64,000 bases of DNA, from NCBI RefSeq assembly GCF_000513895.2, contig NZ_CP165782.1, positions 1,736,001 to 1,800,000 of the forward strand, in the 5' to 3' direction. The notes beneath the pieces are model-generated. The model had not been told where the DNA came from and did not search any database. It was given only the letters and a program-made list of their open reading frames with translations. Of this stretch, positions 11,650 through 20,258 are shown in pieces (position 1 is the stretch's first letter; every line of letters starts with the position of its first letter). A program made the translations under genes and the position numbers. This DNA comes from Ensifer sp. WSM1721. Lineage in GTDB: Bacteria; Pseudomonadota; Alphaproteobacteria; Rhizobiales; Rhizobiaceae.

Positions 11650-12585
11650 ATGGCGGTGGCGGAAACTTCATCAGACACCGAAAACCTGCCGATATCGATC
11701 GACCTCGCCGAGGAATACAAGGCCTCCGGGGTCGCCGAAGTCCTCGGCGAGCTGGATCGAGAACTCGTGGGCTTAAAACCCGTAAAGCAGCGCATCCGCG
11801 AGACGGCAGCCCTGCTGCTCGTCGAGCGGGCTCGCCGCGCAATGGGCCTCACCCATGAGCCGCCGTCGCTGCACATGAGCTTCACCGGCAATCCGGGCAC
11901 CGGCAAGACGACTGTCGCCCTGCGCATGGCCGATCTGCTGCACAGGCTCGGCTATATCCGCAAGGGGCATCTCGTGTCGGTGACGCGCGACGATCTGGTC
12001 GGGCAATATATCGGCCACACGGCGCCCAAGACCAAGGAGATCCTGAAGAAGGCAATGGGCGGCGTGCTCTTCATCGACGAGGCCTATTATCTCTACCGTC
12101 CGGACAACGAGCGCGACTACGGCCAGGAAGCGATCGAGATCCTGCTGCAGGTGATGGAGAACAACCGCGACGACCTTGTGGTCATCCTCGCCGGCTACGC
12201 CGATCGCATGGATCGATTTTTCGAGAGCAATCCTGGCTTCCGCTCGCGCATCGCCCATCATATCGATTTTCCCGACTATGACGACGGGGAGCTCCTGTCG
12301 ATCGCCGCGAGCATGCTCTCCCGGCAGGGTTATCGGTTCGACAGCAAGGCGGCGGCCGTGATGAGCGACTACATCGCCCGCCGTCGGCGGCAGCCGCATT
12401 TCGCCAATGCGCGTTCGATCCGTAACGCGCTCGACCGGGCAAGGCTGCGACAGGCGAACCGCCTATTCGAGGAAAGCGCCGGGCCGGTCGACGCCGAGCA
12501 ACTGTCGACCATTACGGCGCGCGACATTTCCGCCAGCCGCGTGTTCAACACGGTCGAGCCCAAACATTCGGAGACATCGTCATGA
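11650..12585 (+). CDS. cbbX: CbbX, red-type RuBisCO activase (AAA+)
   Basis: CbbX pulls on the CbbL C-terminus to release inhibitory sugar phosphates. The 311-residue product has Walker [10 protein letters not shown] at residues 80-88 and Walker [11 protein letters not shown] at about residue 139. I chose ATG 11650, just after cbbS, over an in-frame ATG inside cbbS. It overlaps cbbE by 4 bases. It is the right activase for the form IC enzyme next door. Confidence 0.95.
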   Translation: MAVAETSSDTENLPISIDLAEEYKASGVAEVLGELDRELVGLKPVKQRIRETAALLLVERARRAMGLTHEPPSLHMSFTGNPGTGKTTVALRMADLLHRLGYIRKGHLVSVTRDDLVGQYIGHTAPKTKEILKKAMGGVLFIDEAYYLYRPDNERDYGQEAIEILLQVMENNRDDLVVILAGYADRMDRFFESNPGFRSRIAHHIDFPDYDDGELLSIAASMLSRQGYRFDSKAAAVMSDYIARRRRQPHFANARSIRNALDRARLRQANRLFEESAGPVDAEQLSTITARDISASRVFNTVEPKHSETSS

Positions 12586-13268
12586 GCGAGAAGACCATCA
12601 TAGCCCCCTCGGTCCTGTCGGCCGATTTCTCGCGGCTCGGCGAAGAGGTCGAGGCCGTCTGCCGGGCCGGTGCCGATTGGATCCATCTCGACGTCATGGA
12701 CGGCCATTTCGTGCCCAACATCACCTTCGGCCCACCGGTGATCAAAGCGATCCGCAACCGGACGGACAAGGTGTTCGACTGCCATTTGATGATCGCCCCG
12801 GCCGACCCCTTTCTCGGTGCCTTCGCCGATGCCGGCTGCGACATCATCACCCTGCATGCCGAAGCCGGACCGCATCTCGACCGCTCACTGCAAGCCATCC
12901 GCGACCTCGGCAGGAAGGCCGGCGTGTCGCTCAATCCGTCGACGCCGGAGAGCGTCATCGAATATGTGCTGGACCGGCTGGACCTCATCCTTTTGATGAC
13001 GGTCAATCCGGGCTTCGGCGGCCAGGCTTTTATTCCATCGGTCATCGAGAAGGTGTGGCGCGTGAAGTCGATGATCGGTGGCCGGCCGATCCACATCGAG
13101 ATCGACGGCGGCGTGACGCCGGAAACGGCGCCGCTGGTGGCCGCGGCCGGCGCGGATGTGCTGGTTGCCGGCTCCGCGGTGTTCAAGGGCGGCAGCGAGG
13201 AGGCTTATGCCAGGAACATCGCGGCGATCCGCGCCGCCTCCGATGGCGCCATGAAGAAAGCGGCGTGA
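12582..13268 (+). CDS. cbbE: Ribulose-phosphate 3-epimerase
   Basis: This enzyme interconverts xylulose 5-phosphate and ribulose 5-phosphate. The 228-residue TIM barrel shows [14 protein letters not shown] (metal/catalytic Asp), HLMI and TVNPGFGGQ. Its ATG overlaps the cbbX stop. It is the last canonical Calvin-cycle gene in the operon; the symbol ppe is also used. Confidence 0.95.
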   Translation: MSEKTIIAPSVLSADFSRLGEEVEAVCRAGADWIHLDVMDGHFVPNITFGPPVIKAIRNRTDKVFDCHLMIAPADPFLGAFADAGCDIITLHAEAGPHLDRSLQAIRDLGRKAGVSLNPSTPESVIEYVLDRLDLILLMTVNPGFGGQAFIPSVIEKVWRVKSMIGGRPIHIEIDGGVTPETAPLVAAAGADVLVAGSAVFKGGSEEAYARNIAAIRAASDGAMKKAA

Positions 13269-13271
13269 GCC

Positions 13272-13838
13272 ATGGCCGCCACACCTCCTCTCTGCGATTT
13301 CGGCTGGCCGGCGGTCGACGCCAGGCTCCCCGGTGTCGATGGTCTCACCCATTCCATATTCGACCAAACCGGCCCGAAGGGGCTCGTGGTTGCCTTCATC
13401 TGCAATCACTGCCCCTATGTGAAAGCCGTCATCGGTCGCATCGTGCGGGACGCGATCGACCTTAAGGCTCACGGCATCGGCTTTGTGGCGACCAGCGCCA
13501 ACGACGCCGACGCCTATCCGCAGGATTCCTTCGACAACATGAAGCGCTTCGCTTCGCAAAACGCCCTGCCCTTTCCCTATCTCTTCGACGAGGACCAATC
13601 CGTCGCCAAAGCCTATGGCGCCGTCTGTACGCCCGACTTCTTCGGCTTCAACAAGGATATGAAGCTGCAATATCGCGGGCGGCTGGACGCCTCGCGCAAG
13701 GAGATCGGCCCTGCCGATCTGAGGCGCGACCTTTACGAAGCCATGGTCATGGTCGCGCTGTTCGGCAAAGGTCCAACGGAACAGCAGCCCTCGATCGGCT
13801 GCGGCATCAAGTGGAAAGTGTCTGCATTTCCGGCCTGA
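13272..13838 (+). CDS. Thioredoxin-fold peroxiredoxin-like protein at the end of the cbb operon
   Basis: A 188-residue redoxin/AhpC-TSA-like protein with the dithiol motif CNHC (C44, C47) in VAFICNHCPYV, a distinctive subgroup that probably reduces or senses disulfides. It has no signal peptide, so it is cytoplasmic. Only 3 bases separate it from cbbE, so it should be co-transcribed with the Calvin genes. A redox role around CO2 fixation is inference; the substrate is unknown. Confidence 0.85.
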   Translation: MAATPPLCDFGWPAVDARLPGVDGLTHSIFDQTGPKGLVVAFICNHCPYVKAVIGRIVRDAIDLKAHGIGFVATSANDADAYPQDSFDNMKRFASQNALPFPYLFDEDQSVAKAYGAVCTPDFFGFNKDMKLQYRGRLDASRKEIGPADLRRDLYEAMVMVALFGKGPTEQQPSIGCGIKWKVSAFPA

Positions 13839-13867
13839 ATAGCTTCCGCTGACCAGTTGCCGGCACC

Positions 13868-13909
13868 CCCCTCTGCCCTGCCGGGCATCTCCCCTACAAG
13901 GGGGGAGAT
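13868..13909 (+). repeat. Intergenic repeat, left copy of an inverted pair
   Basis: It begins CCCCTCTGCCCTGCCGGGCA and ends in ACAAGGGGGGAGAT. The reverse complement recurs at 14016-14056 with only small differences. It belongs to a repeat class common in Rhizobiales intergenic DNA, in my recollection. Confidence 0.7.
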
Positions 13910-14015
13910 CGGCAAGCGGCGATGTCCGGCTCAACCACCCTGTGCGTGCGGCGTTGAAATTGGCGCAACTTCGACATTTGCGAGGTTGCTGTGACGCAGG
14001 GCTTTGCTTCCGGCT

Positions 14016-14056
14016 GATCCCCCCTTGTGGGGGAGATGCCCGGCAGGGCAGAGGGG
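14016..14056 (-). repeat. Intergenic repeat, right copy of an inverted pair
   Basis: Reverse-complement partner of the copy at 13868-13909. It starts GATCCCCCCTTGTGGGGGAG and ends GGCAGGGCAGAGGGG. The two copies flank about 105 bases and could form a large cruciform or RNA stem between the convergent cbb operon and gfa. Confidence 0.7.
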
Positions 14057-14174
14057 TATCAAGGGCTCTACCGGCTCTCACGACGGAAGATGCCTCAGCC
14101 CCCGCCCATCGGTAGAGCCTCCCGACAGGAGGCAAACGGGCGGGGTCCGAGGGAGGAGATGTTGGCCGCTTTTG

Positions 14175-14744
14175 TCACGCCGGCAGGGCGCCGGTCTGTT
14201 TGGCGATATGCGTCGCGATCGCATCCATCAGCGCAGGAGACAGGCAATCATAGGGCTGCAGCCCGAGCTCCGTCAGGCGAGCACGTATTTCCGGCATCCG
14301 GTCGGGGTTGACCCCGCTTTCAATGATCGAGGAAACGAAGGCCGCGAATTCGGGCGGCGACCAGCCGGGTTCGTCGCTGAGCTCTGTATGAACGAAATCG
14401 AGGCCGTAAAAGGCATGTTTGGTGTTCTCGATCCGGCCATACATATGCGCGCCGCAATCCTTGCAGGCGTAACGCTGGATCGTCGCGCTCGGATCGACGA
14501 TCTGCAGTTTCTCCGAACCTGACGCGACGTTCACGTTATCGCGGCTGACAACGGCGATCTGCGCAAAGATGGCGCCCTCTGGCTTCCAGCATTTGGTGCA
14601 GCCGCAAGCATGGTTGTGCGCCGTCTGCGAGCGGATCTCAACCACCACCGGATTGGTGCCGCACTTGCATTTCAGCGTGCCTCCCTGAAAGCCCGGGCTG
14701 GCCGGCGGGAACCCGTTGTCGATGGACGGATGTAGCTTAAGCAT
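14175..14744 (-). CDS. gfa: Glutathione-dependent formaldehyde-activating enzyme
   Basis: Gfa speeds the condensation of formaldehyde with glutathione to S-hydroxymethylglutathione, the FlhA substrate. It has 189 residues, starting at ATG 14744 behind GAGGAGG. Zinc cysteines are seen as CKCG (C26, C28), CGCTKC (C47, C49, C52) and CKDCG (C94, C97). The overall sequence, including [23 protein letters not shown], closely fits the Paracoccus Gfa I remember. It is the first gene of the formaldehyde block. Confidence 0.92.
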   Translation of the reverse strand: MLKLHPSIDNGFPPASPGFQGGTLKCKCGTNPVVVEIRSQTAHNHACGCTKCWKPEGAIFAQIAVVSRDNVNVASGSEKLQIVDPSATIQRYACKDCGAHMYGRIENTKHAFYGLDFVHTELSDEPGWSPPEFAAFVSSIIESGVNPDRMPEIRARLTELGLQPYDCLSPALMDAIATHIAKQTGALPA

Positions 14745-14872
14745 ATGTTCCTCCTCTCTCTTGAACGTCTCAAGTCCTTCCCGAGAAAGCAGGATCAATC
14801 CAAATGTCGTCGGCGGCAATATAGCGGAAAGTGTCGGTTTTTGGCGTCGAACGGCTGCGACGAGGTCGCGGC

Positions 14873-15664
14873 TCAAGCCTTTGAGCGGAGCATCGCGCGG
14901 GCCGGATCGTATCCCCACAGCGCCGCCAGCATGAACAGGACGAAGCAGACGCTCACCCAGGCGAGCGCTGTGAGATTGAGCTCGCCATAGAGCGCAAAGC
15001 GTATCAGCTCGACCGCATAGGTGAACGGGTTCAAGGCGCAGATGTCGCGTAGCAACGGAGAGCTTTCCGCCATCTTCCATAAGGGATAAAGCGCCGAGGA
15101 GAGGAAGAACATCGGAAAGATCACGAAGTTCATGACGCCGGCGAAATTCTCGAGTTGCCGGACGGTCGAGGAAACCAGAAGGCCCAGGGCGCCGAGCATC
15201 AATCCGCTGATCACCAACGCCGGCAGCACCGCGACGTAGCCGATGGGAGGTACGGTAATGCCGGTCAGCGCCGCGATCGCCAGGAACACGGCCACCTGCA
15301 GAATGGAGACGATCACGCCAGCCAATAGCTTCGAGAACAGCAACCACCAGCGCGGCAGGGGCGAAGTCAGCAGGAGGCGCATCGACCCCATTTCCTGGTC
15401 ATAGACCAGCGACAGCGACGACTGCATGCCGTTGAACAGCTGGATCATTCCGCAAAGCCCCGGAAGGATATAGACCTCGTAGGTGATATAGGTCTGGTAA
15501 GGCGGGATGATCGACACGCCGAGCGCGGCGCGGAAGCCGGCGGCAAAGACGATGAGCCAGACGAGAGGGCGAACGAGTGCCGCCAGAAACCGGCCGCGCT
15601 GACGAACGAAGCGCAGGTTTTCGCGGGTGACGATGGCCGAAAGCGCGATGAGCCAAGCCTTCAT
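14873..15664 (-). CDS. ABC-2 type transporter permease, PQQ/alcohol-catabolism associated
   Basis: A 263-residue membrane protein with about six hydrophobic segments and the ABC-2 family pattern ([23 protein letters not shown]). It matches the permease class found next to quinoprotein alcohol dehydrogenases (TIGR03861/PedC type, by memory). Its ATG overlaps the stop of the ATPase gene by 4 bases. The architecture is that of an exporter; the substrate is unknown. Export or handling of a toxic alcohol or aldehyde product is only a guess. Confidence 0.85.
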   Translation of the reverse strand: MKAWLIALSAIVTRENLRFVRQRGRFLAALVRPLVWLIVFAAGFRAALGVSIIPPYQTYITYEVYILPGLCGMIQLFNGMQSSLSLVYDQEMGSMRLLLTSPLPRWWLLFSKLLAGVIVSILQVAVFLAIAALTGITVPPIGYVAVLPALVISGLMLGALGLLVSSTVRQLENFAGVMNFVIFPMFFLSSALYPLWKMAESSPLLRDICALNPFTYAVELIRFALYGELNLTALAWVSVCFVLFMLAALWGYDPARAMLRSKA

Positions 15665-16389
15665 ACCGGAACCTCCCGGCCTTCCGCCGTCATTGACAGA
15701 AATGCCCTGGCAAGCCCCTGCCCGCCGGCGAGGTCCTCGGCGCTGCTATTGCTGAGGACTTTTCCACGATGCAGCACGACGACCTGATCGGTCGGCCGGA
15801 TCTCATCGACCAGATGGGTTGCCCAGAGCACGGCGAGCCCGCTCTCGGCCAAGAGATGGACATGGTCTGTGATCGCCTGTCGGGAGGCGGCGTCCAATCC
15901 GACGGTCGGCTCGTCGAGCAGCAGGATCTGCGGACCGTGGATCAACGCCCGTGCGATCTCCATGCGCCGCCGATGGCCGCCATTAAGCGCACGCACCTGC
16001 TCGTCAGCCCGCTCGGCCATGCCGAGCTGCGTCAGCGCCGCGTCGATCGCCGAGGCGGCCTGCCGCCCGGACAGTCCGTGCAGTCCGGCGAAATATAGCA
16101 GGTTGCGGCGCACCGTCATGTCCAAATCGAGCGTCGGCTGCTGGAAAACGACGCCGATGCGGGCGAGCGCCGCACGCGGATCACGGGCAATATCGAATCC
16201 GGCCACGCTGATATGCCCCTCCCCGGTCGCAATCAGTCGGGTCAAAAGAGCGAAGAGCGTCGACTTGCCGGCACCGTTCGGCCCAAGCAGCGCACAGAAT
16301 CGGCCCGGCTCCACCGAGAAACTCACATCGTCGAGCGCCTTGAACGATCCATAGCTGTAGCTGACATGACTGATCTTAAGCCCGATCAT
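15661..16389 (-). CDS. ABC transporter ATP-binding protein, PQQ-catabolism associated
   Basis: A 242-residue ATPase with Walker A GPNGAGKST at residues 36-44 and Walker B ILLLDEPTVGLD. The signature is NGGHRRRMEIARAL instead of LSGGQ, in line with ABC-2 exporters. I chose the ATG at 16389; the frame continues upstream into the previous gene without a better start. It pairs with the permease that overlaps its end and overlaps the preceding ATPase gene by 14 bases. Confidence 0.88.
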   Translation of the reverse strand: MIGLKISHVSYSYGSFKALDDVSFSVEPGRFCALLGPNGAGKSTLFALLTRLIATGEGHISVAGFDIARDPRAALARIGVVFQQPTLDLDMTVRRNLLYFAGLHGLSGRQAASAIDAALTQLGMAERADEQVRALNGGHRRRMEIARALIHGPQILLLDEPTVGLDAASRQAITDHVHLLAESGLAVLWATHLVDEIRPTDQVVVLHRGKVLSNSSAEDLAGGQGLARAFLSMTAEGREVPV

Positions 16390-17023
16390 GATGTCCTTCC
16401 CAGGAGGCGGATGCCGATCCTGCAGCAAACTCTTTGATCATGGTCGCCGGCTTCCCTGCAAGACGGAGGCGGTGCCGGGCCAGCCGATGTGCCTCGATCT
16501 CCGAATGGGTCACGAGAATGACTGCAGGGCCGGTTTCGGCGATCAGCGCCTCGGTTAATGCCAACATTTCCTCAGCAGTCGTCGGATCGAGCGACACATA
16601 GGGCTCGTCCATCACCAGAAGTTCAGGACGCCCCGCAAAAGCACGCGCCAGCGCCAGCCGCCGCTGCTGGCCAAGCGACAGTTGGCCGGGAAAGAGCCCT
16701 GCCTTATCGACGATGCCGGTCCGATCGAGTGCCGAAAGTGCCGCTTGCGTCTCGAGGTCCGGATGCACCAATGTCAGGTTCTCGACTACGCTGCGCCACG
16801 GCAGGAGAACCGGCTCCTGAAACACCATGGCGATCTTTTCCGGACGCTTGATCTCGCCGTCAAAGGCGGGGTCGATGCCGGCAATGAGCCGTAGCAGGGT
16901 CGATTTGCCGATGCCGGATGGGCCGAGAATGGCGACGGTCTCGCCGACCTCCATCTCGAAACGGATGTCGCGCAGCACCTCCTCCTCGCCGAATGCCTTT
17001 CGCCTGACATCGATCTTGATCAC
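16376..17023 (-). CDS. ABC importer ATP-binding protein, nitrate/taurine type
   Basis: A 215-residue ATPase with Walker A GPSGIGKST (residues 34-42), signature LSLGQQRR and Walker B LLVMDEPYVSLDP. It is short for the SsuB/TauB class. It overlaps the permease gene at 17020-17023 and forms one importer with that permease and the binding protein at 17774. The substrate is unknown, but the setting suggests something used with PQQ-dependent oxidation. Confidence 0.88.
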   Translation of the reverse strand: MIKIDVRRKAFGEEEVLRDIRFEMEVGETVAILGPSGIGKSTLLRLIAGIDPAFDGEIKRPEKIAMVFQEPVLLPWRSVVENLTLVHPDLETQAALSALDRTGIVDKAGLFPGQLSLGQQRRLALARAFAGRPELLVMDEPYVSLDPTTAEEMLALTEALIAETGPAVILVTHSEIEAHRLARHRLRLAGKPATMIKEFAAGSASASWEGHHDRA

Positions 17024-17772
17024 CCCGTCCTCCAGCGCCGCGCCCGACTCTCGGCGGGCTGCAGGATCAGCGCCTCGACCAGCAGCATCACGCCGATGAA
17101 GGACAGAGCATAGACCAGCACCATGGCAACGTCGAAGAGCTGAAAATAGAAATGGATCTGGAAACCGATGCCGCTGGAGCGGCCGAGGAACTCGACCACC
17201 AACACGATCTTCCAGATCACCGCAAGGCCGCCGCGAGCAGCAGCGGCGATGAAAGGCGCAAGCTGCGGCATTATAACGTGGCGTAGCCGCGTCAGCGACC
17301 GCATGCGATAGACTTGGGCCAAGGCGCCGAGGTCAGGATCGAGTGCTCGCGCGCCTTCGCGCAGGATTGTGGCAACGTTCGGAATCTTGTTGAGTACCAC
17401 GGCGATGATCGCCGCGGTCTCATTAAGGCCGATCCAGAGATAGCAGAGCACGATGAGCACGAGGGCCGGCAGGTTGAGAAACACGACGAGCCATGGATCG
17501 AGCCATTGGTCCACAGACGGAATGCGCCCCATCAGAAAGCCGAGCGCCGCGCCGACAGCCATCGCCGGCACGAAGGCGCAAACCACACGCCACAATGTCA
17601 TGCCGAGGTGATAAGGCAAAGCGCCGGAAACAACAGCTTCCGCAAAGGGTGACCAAAGCGCCCAGGGCTGAGGCAGGACGGAGGCATCGGCGGTCAGATC
17701 GGCTGCCGCCACCCACAACAGCAACAGCAGCCCGAGCGAGAATACGCGCACCAGCGCAGGATGTTGCGGCAT
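17020..17772 (-). CDS. ABC importer permease, nitrate/taurine (SsuC/TauC) type
   Basis: A 250-residue inner-membrane protein with a hydrophobic N-terminus and the cytoplasmic EAA-like loop EGARALDPDLGALAQVYRM. I start it at ATG 17772 (MPQHPALVR), 2 bases past the stop of the binding-protein gene; an earlier in-frame ATG would lie inside that gene. It belongs with the ATPase at 16376 and the binding protein at 17774. Confidence 0.86.
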   Translation of the reverse strand: MPQHPALVRVFSLGLLLLLWVAAADLTADASVLPQPWALWSPFAEAVVSGALPYHLGMTLWRVVCAFVPAMAVGAALGFLMGRIPSVDQWLDPWLVVFLNLPALVLIVLCYLWIGLNETAAIIAVVLNKIPNVATILREGARALDPDLGALAQVYRMRSLTRLRHVIMPQLAPFIAAAARGGLAVIWKIVLVVEFLGRSSGIGFQIHFYFQLFDVAMVLVYALSFIGVMLLVEALILQPAESRARRWRTG

Positions 17773-17773
17773 T

Positions 17774-18772
17774 TTATTCAAGGTGCAGGAACAGTCCTTT
17801 GGGCAGGCTTGTCGCCTTGCCGACGAGCTCCGTTCCGCCAAGTTCCGCCATCAACCGCAGAAACCGGTCGGCGGCCGCCGCATCGATCGGCTTGCCGCTC
17901 GGGATGCCGGCGCGATAGCCGTCACGCAGCGCCATGAATTCCGCGTCGTCTGTCGCATTCATCTGATCCCGCAGCCCCTCCCACACCTCGTCATCGTTGC
18001 GCAGCAGATCCTTGGCCGTACGCGATGCCGTGTATAGCCCCTTCACGATATCCGGATGGGCCGCGGCATATTCACCCTTCAACACATAGCCGAGCAGCGG
18101 CGTGTCGGGATCGAGCTTGAGCGCGGCGGCGGCATCGGAGACGGAGATCAGCTCATGCATGCCCTTGGCCTTCATCTTGGCAAGGAAATGCCAGAAGTTG
18201 ATCGCACCCGCCGTTTCGCCGGAAAGGGCTGACTTGAAGATCAGCGGCGGCGCCCCGAACACCTGCTCGGTTTCAGCGGCGAGGTCCATGCCATGTTGCT
18301 GCTTGGCATAGGCGCGCAGGATCAGCCAGCTCTTATCGAGCGGTCCGCCGGCAATGCCGATCTTCTTGCCGGCAAGGTCCGGCAGCGCCTTGATGCCGCT
18401 GTCATCGCTGACCACCAGCCCGCCCACTGCCCGCGAGTAGGGAATGAAAACATAGTCCTTCCCGGCGGCACGCTGGTTGGCCACCCAAATCCAGTCGGCC
18501 ACCATGGTGTCAGCCTCACCGCCCTCGAAGGCGACGCGCGTCGCGCCATTGTCCGCATAGTCCTGGACCGCGAGTTCGAAGCCGTTCTTGCGGTCGAACT
18601 CCCGGGCCTTGATGGTGGAAATTTCCCAGTTGACGGTGCCCGACGCGAGCATCGCTGCCCGCAGTCGTGGCAGATCCTCGGCCATGGCAGCCGCCGGTCC
18701 GAACGTGAGCAGGCCCAGCGGCGCGACAAACAAAACCGCAAGAACGACGGGGATCATCAGACGGATTTTCAT
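17774..18772 (-). CDS. Periplasmic substrate-binding protein, NMT1/SsuA type
   Basis: A 332-residue exported protein: a signal peptide of about 31 residues ends at AAAMAED, followed by the two-lobed NMT1/SsuA fold (motifs DLAGKKIGIAGGPLDKSW and TMVADWIWV). It delivers substrate to the permease and ATPase encoded just downstream. Family members bind sulfonates, nitrate or pyrimidines, but this subgroup sits in quinoprotein clusters and its ligand is unknown. Confidence 0.86.
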   Translation of the reverse strand: MKIRLMIPVVLAVLFVAPLGLLTFGPAAAMAEDLPRLRAAMLASGTVNWEISTIKAREFDRKNGFELAVQDYADNGATRVAFEGGEADTMVADWIWVANQRAAGKDYVFIPYSRAVGGLVVSDDSGIKALPDLAGKKIGIAGGPLDKSWLILRAYAKQQHGMDLAAETEQVFGAPPLIFKSALSGETAGAINFWHFLAKMKAKGMHELISVSDAAAALKLDPDTPLLGYVLKGEYAAAHPDIVKGLYTASRTAKDLLRNDDEVWEGLRDQMNATDDAEFMALRDGYRAGIPSGKPIDAAAADRFLRLMAELGGTELVGKATSLPKGLFLHLE

Positions 18773-18798
18773 CGGAATTTTCCCTGTTTTCCAACTCG

Positions 18799-19242
18799 TT
18801 ACTGAATGGAAATCGCGACTTTTTGACTGTCGCTTGTGGTGTTCGGAATCCTCACCTCGTAGCTTCCAGGCTTTATGGCGATGAAGGACAGGGTCGCCGT
18901 GCCCGCCTCGTCGAATTCGAGACTGTCGATCGCCATGGGGCGCACTTCGATGCCGTTGATGACGATCTCATTCATCCAGATCGCACGAAAGAACGGCGCA
19001 CCGGTGAGTGCCAGCTCCGCCGACCCGTCCGCGGTGATGCGCATTTCGTAATAGGCGCCGGACTGCAGCGCGATGGCACCCTTGCCGAGCGGCTTGCCGG
19101 AGCCAAGCGTGATCTCGATCGGCTCACCTCGGTTGCATTTAGCAAGCAGCCCGGCAAAGCCGAGCTCGCCGCACAGCGGCGCGGCAACGGCCGAGCCCGC
19201 CGAGAAGAGCGCGGCGAACGCCGCGGAAATCAATTTATTCAC
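18799..19242 (-). CDS. Small exported cupredoxin-like protein of the XoxF cluster
   Basis: A 147-residue protein starting at a GTG with the strong site GGGGAGGAT 9 bases upstream. A signal peptide (NKLISAAFAALFSAGSAVA) precedes the mature start APLCGELG. The remainder is predicted beta-rich, ending in a strand pattern (PGSYEVRIPN) like a cupredoxin or immunoglobulin fold. I do not see the His-Cys-His-Met copper set. It lies between the binding protein and the beta-propeller gene, so it is probably a periplasmic accessory of alcohol oxidation. Function unknown. Confidence 0.75.
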   Translation of the reverse strand: MNKLISAAFAALFSAGSAVAAPLCGELGFAGLLAKCNRGEPIEITLGSGKPLGKGAIALQSGAYYEMRITADGSAELALTGAPFFRAIWMNEIVINGIEVRPMAIDSLEFDEAGTATLSFIAIKPGSYEVRIPNTTSDSQKVAISIQ

Positions 19243-19282
19243 GATGAAATCCTCCCCAATGGTCTTGCCGCATTGCTCCTCC

Positions 19283-20257
19283 TCAATTCGGGGCGACCAC
19301 AACCCCCCAGGGTTGCTCCCCGACTTGAACCGAGCGGATCACCTCTTCCGCCTTCACGTCGATGATGCTGACGTCGTTGGAATTGCCGTTGGTGGTGATC
19401 AGGAATTCCTCGTCCGGGGTGAATGCCATCTGCCAGACCCGCTGACCGACGAGCAGGTAATCGAGCACCTCGTCCGTCGCCCCGTCGATCACCGCGACGC
19501 GGTTGGCCGGGCCGAGCGCCACGAAAACGCGCGAGCCGTCCTTGGTCGCTTTTACGCCGACCGGCTGTAACCATTCGGGCAGCACGCCAGGTACGGCGAA
19601 GGTGATCTTCTTGGTGATCTTCGGCTCAGCGGCCGATAGATCGATCACGGAAACGGTGCCGCCGATCTCGGAACTGACGTAAAGCTTCTTGCCGTCGGCC
19701 GTGAATTCGGCATAGCGCGGCCGCTGGTCCACCAGCACATTGTGCACGATCTTGTAGGTCGAGGCGTCGATGAAATGCGCCATGTTGGTGGTTTCGGACG
19801 TATTGATCACCGTTTTGGCATCCGGACTTACCGCAACGCCTTCAGGCTCGACGCCGACCGGCACCTCGGCCAGCACCTGGCGCGTTTTTACATCGACAAC
19901 GGTGACCAGATTGTCGTCCTCGTTGGCGATGTAGAGTGGATTGCCTGAAGGATCGAGAGCGAAAAGTTCCGGGTCCGGGCCTGACGGAAGCGTATGCAGT
20001 TCCTTGTACGTCTCGGGATCGAAGACACGGACGGTATCGTCGTCCGACGCGCAGACATAGAGTTCCTTCCCATCCGGGCTGATGGTGATGCCGCGCGGCC
20101 TGTTACCGGCCGGAAAGGTGGCGATCACCTCCCAACTTTGGCTGTCGAGCACGGTGACACTATTGCCGCGTTCGTTGCTCACGAAGACCTTGTTGGCCAA
20201 GGCAGGACCGGCAAACATCAGAACGGCCGGCAGGAAGGCCAGTGCGGATCTTAGCAT
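19283..20257 (-). CDS. PQQ-catabolism associated beta-propeller protein (YVTN repeats)
   Basis: A 324-residue exported protein with a signal peptide ending at AGPALA. It then shows repeated blades of about 42 residues (KVFVSNERGNSVTVLDSQSW, ELYVCASDDDTVRVFDPETY, PLYIANEDDNLVTVVDVKTR and so on), a seven-blade YVTN-type propeller. It matches the family recurrently found beside quinoprotein ethanol/methanol dehydrogenase genes (TIGR03866, by memory). Role unknown; perhaps a scaffold or binding partner of the adjacent periplasmic binding protein. I chose the ATG at 20257 over an earlier one inside the neighbour. Confidence 0.88.
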   Translation of the reverse strand: MLRSALAFLPAVLMFAGPALANKVFVSNERGNSVTVLDSQSWEVIATFPAGNRPRGITISPDGKELYVCASDDDTVRVFDPETYKELHTLPSGPDPELFALDPSGNPLYIANEDDNLVTVVDVKTRQVLAEVPVGVEPEGVAVSPDAKTVINTSETTNMAHFIDASTYKIVHNVLVDQRPRYAEFTADGKKLYVSSEIGGTVSVIDLSAAEPKITKKITFAVPGVLPEWLQPVGVKATKDGSRVFVALGPANRVAVIDGATDEVLDYLLVGQRVWQMAFTPDEEFLITTNGNSNDVSIIDVKAEEVIRSVQVGEQPWGVVVAPN

Positions 20258-20258
20258 T

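Larger units (their letters stand above)
13839..14174. other. Convergent intergenic region with a long inverted repeat pair
   Basis: Between the end of the cbb operon and the convergent gfa gene I see no gene. The region holds two inverted copies of a GC-rich repeat of about 41 bases, listed separately. After them, GCCCCCGCCC and GGGCGGGGTC near 14098 and 14150 could form a further stem. The structures may stop transcription from both sides. Confidence 0.6.

Noticed and set aside
13860..14160. Possible CRISPR array from repeated GC-rich units
   Set aside because: Only two copies in opposite orientation, without regular spacers or cas genes.
14175..15347. Extended N-terminus of gfa by about 200 codons
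   Set aside because: The extra part overlaps the permease gene and has no homology; ATG 14744 with a strong ribosome site gives the known Gfa length.
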